A DNA stretch of 41,303 nt, taken from PALSA-1296 sp038322815. Its GTDB lineage: Bacteria > Bacteroidota > Ignavibacteria > Palsa-1295. The stretch is taken from NCBI GenBank assembly GCA_038322815.1, contig JBBQGG010000024.1, forward strand, positions 1 to 41,303, written 5' to 3'. Below, piece after piece: positions 39,630-41,303 of this stretch. The stretch's first letter is position 1; the number at the start of each line of letters is the position of its first letter. A program made the position numbers and the translations under genes. Below the pieces are notes generated by a model. That model worked only from the letters and a program-made list of their open reading frames with translations. It searched no databases and was not told the DNA's origin.

Positions 39630-41303
39630 ATGTCAGAGATTCCGAAAAAAGAGTTAGCGAAGGCTTACGCACCGCAGGATGTGGAGAAGAAATGGTATTC
39701 TGCCTGGGAAGCAGAAGGGTTATTCTACGCCTATCGCCCCGATGAAGTGCCGCAGGATCCGACCGGTCGCCGCGCGAATGATAAGCCGCCTTTTGTCGTC
39801 TGTATGCCGCCGCCGAATGTGACGGGCATTCTGCACATGGGTCATGCGCTCAATAATACTATTCAGGATACCTATATTCGCTATCATCGAATGCTCGGTC
39901 ATGAAGCTCTCTGGCTACCCGGTACCGATCATGCAGGAATTGCAACGCAGACGAAGGTTGAAAAAAGATTACGTGAAGAAGGAAAGACTCGTTACGATCT
40001 TGGTCGCGAAAAATTTGTCGAAGAAGTTTGGAAGTGGAAGCATGAGCATTCCGATTTTATCGAGAAGCAGCTTCGTGCTCTTGGCTGTGGACCTGATTGG
40101 CGGCGCTTCACTTTCACGATGGATGAAAAATATGAGAAAGCAGTACTCGAAGCATTCGTTCGTCTCTTTGAAAAAGGTTTGATTTATCGCGGCAAGCGAA
40201 TTATTAATTGGTCGCCGCTTGCCCAATCTGCGCTTTCTGATGAAGAAGTAATTCATAAAGAGACGAAAGGGAAGCTGCATTTTTTCCGCTATCCGCTCAT
40301 TGACCGTAAAGCCGGTGAACCTGAATTTATTATCATTGCAACAACACGTCCCGAAACAATGCTTGGCGACGTTGCCGTTGCTGTAAATCCGACTGATGAG
40401 CGATATAAAAATTTAGTCGGGCGCAAACTGATGCTGCCTTTGATGAATCGGGAGATCCCGATCATTGCCGATGATTATGTCGATAAAGAATTCGGAACAG
40501 GGTGTGTGAAGATCACACCTGCTCATGATCCGAATGATTTCGAGATCGGCAAGCGACACAACCTGCCGCAGATAAATGTAATGGATACGAAGGCTCATAT
40601 CAATGAGCATGGTGGAAAATATGTAGGACTTGATCGCTACGTTGCACGCAAAAAAATTCTTGTTGATCTTGAAGAGCTTGGGCTTATTGAAAAGATCGAA
40701 GACTATACCAATTCTGTCGGTTATTCCGAACGAGGCGGCGAAATGATCGAGCCATATCTATCCGATCAGTGGTTCGTAAAAATGAAACCGCTTGCCGAAC
40801 CTGCTCTACAAGTTGTCGAAGAAGGTCTCATTCATTTTCATCCTGAACGGTGGATCAATACCTATCGTCATTGGATGACGAATATCCGCGACTGGTGTAT
40901 CTCGCGTCAGCTTTGGTGGGGACAACGCATTCCGGCATGGTATGGTGAAGCCGGAGAAATTTTTGTCGGACGAGATGAAGCATCAGCACGATCAAAAGCG
41001 GATGCCGCAGGCTATAAAGGTGCACTGCGTCAAGATGAAGATGTGGTTGATACATGGTTTTCATCCTGGCTCTGGCCATTTGCAACATTCGGCTGGCCTG
41101 AGAATACGAAAGACTTGCAAACATTTTACCCCGGAAATTTGCTATCGACTGCGCCCGATATTATTTTCTTCTGGGTTGCACGCATGATCATGGGAGGAAT
41201 TGAATTCACTCATGGGATGGAAATGGCAAATGGAATGCCTCGTGAAAAAATGGAAGACCGTATTCCATTCCGAGATGTTTATTTTCATAATATCATCCGT
41301 GAT
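39630..41303 (+). CDS. valS: valyl-tRNA synthetase, 5' part (runs off the window)
   Basis: The first 558 codons of a class I aminoacyl-tRNA synthetase; the frame is open to the window edge. PPPNVTGILHMGHALNN carries the HIGH-type signature (HMGH). LWLPGTDHAGIATQTKVEK and the editing-domain start (ATTRPETMLGDVAVAV) are typical of ValRS. NWSPLAQSALSDEEV replaces the commoner NWCP. EMIEPYLSDQWFVKM and DWCISRQLWWGQRIPAW follow. The KMSKS motif and the C-terminal coiled coil lie outside. A TATATT at about 39615 could be its -10 box. Confidence 0.96.
   Translation, partial: MSEIPKKELAKAYAPQDVEKKWYSAWEAEGLFYAYRPDEVPQDPTGRRANDKPPFVVCMPPPNVTGILHMGHALNNTIQDTYIRYHRMLGHEALWLPGTDHAGIATQTKVEKRLREEGKTRYDLGREKFVEEVWKWKHEHSDFIEKQLRALGCGPDWRRFTFTMDEKYEKAVLEAFVRLFEKGLIYRGKRIINWSPLAQSALSDEEVIHKETKGKLHFFRYPLIDRKAGEPEFIIIATTRPETMLGDVAVAVNPTDERYKNLVGRKLMLPLMNREIPIIADDYVDKEFGTGCVKITPAHDPNDFEIGKRHNLPQINVMDTKAHINEHGGKYVGLDRYVARKKILVDLEELGLIEKIEDYTNSVGYSERGGEMIEPYLSDQWFVKMKPLAEPALQVVEEGLIHFHPERWINTYRHWMTNIRDWCISRQLWWGQRIPAWYGEAGEIFVGRDEASARSKADAAGYKGALRQDEDVVDTWFSSWLWPFATFGWPENTKDLQTFYPGNLLSTAPDIIFFWVARMIMGGIEFTHGMEMANGMPREKMEDRIPFRDVYFHNIIRD

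Noticed and set aside
39478..39672. N-terminal extension of the dioxygenase-like protein to 39672
   Set aside because: The added 65 residues carry no family similarity, and the ATG at 39477 gives a proper signal peptide.

Overview
The window looks like chromosomal DNA from the Bacteroidota/Chlorobiota side of the tree, probably a Kapabacteria- or Ignavibacteria-like lineage (inference). The signs are several secreted proteins ending in a type IX secretion (T9SS) sorting domain, weak Shine-Dalgarno sites, promoters with a Bacteroidota-type TAnnTTTG -7 element, choice-of-anchor-D/ASH-like repeat proteins, and a YfhO-family membrane protein. Most genes are housekeeping and no phage or plasmid genes are visible. 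There is no CRISPR array.

Layout. 1-3411 (+): an AAGCTT-rich repeat patch, an FAH-fold enzyme, a family 2 glycosyltransferase overlapping a DUF1207-like outer-membrane protein, and yajC. 3523-5520 (+): ribBA, greA and tRNA-Leu(CAA). 5567-13715 (-): one run of genes, transcribed as AI-2E-family permease, rsmI, a 1193-residue outer-membrane barrel protein, an unknown 362-residue protein, obgE and crcB. 13805-21890 (+): an SDR enzyme, yqeY, cvpA, mutS2, accC and a YfhO-like protein, mostly abutting or overlapping. 22028-23866 (+): the translation cluster tRNA-Thr, Tyr, Thr, Gly, then rpmG, tRNA-Trp, secE and nusG, without tuf and without the usual rplK-rpoC continuation. Its spacers hold a recurring AAGCTT-based repeat.

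23867-30485: a perfect sigma-54 promoter with a terminator-like hairpin about 90 nt downstream, then a 1611-residue T9SS surface protein and a 336-residue tandem copy of its C-terminal third, then a second small promoter/hairpin unit. 30495-32554 (+): nuoE and nuoF, separated by a 116-bp MITE-like inverted-repeat element. 32601-37099: a T9SS protein (-), a lone sdhB (+), a Tat-exported Fe/Mn superoxide dismutase (+), and an ASH-repeat T9SS protein (-). 37412-38382 (+): three small genes of unknown role, one with HNH-like cysteines. 38449-39477 (-): an intradiol-dioxygenase-like protein that carries both a Tat-type signal and a T9SS sorting domain. 39630-end (+): the first 558 codons of valS.

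Functionally the window combines translation and ribosome maintenance (obgE, rsmI, rpmG, nusG, secE, greA, valS, tRNAs), electron transport (nuoEF, sdhB), cofactor and acyl-CoA metabolism (ribBA, accC), and the envelope (YajC/SecE, barrel proteins, T9SS cargo). The best candidates for undescribed biology are the sigma-54-driven small transcript before the giant surface protein, the AAGCTT element placed 4-6 nt before successive tRNA genes and secE, and the Tat plus T9SS dioxygenase.
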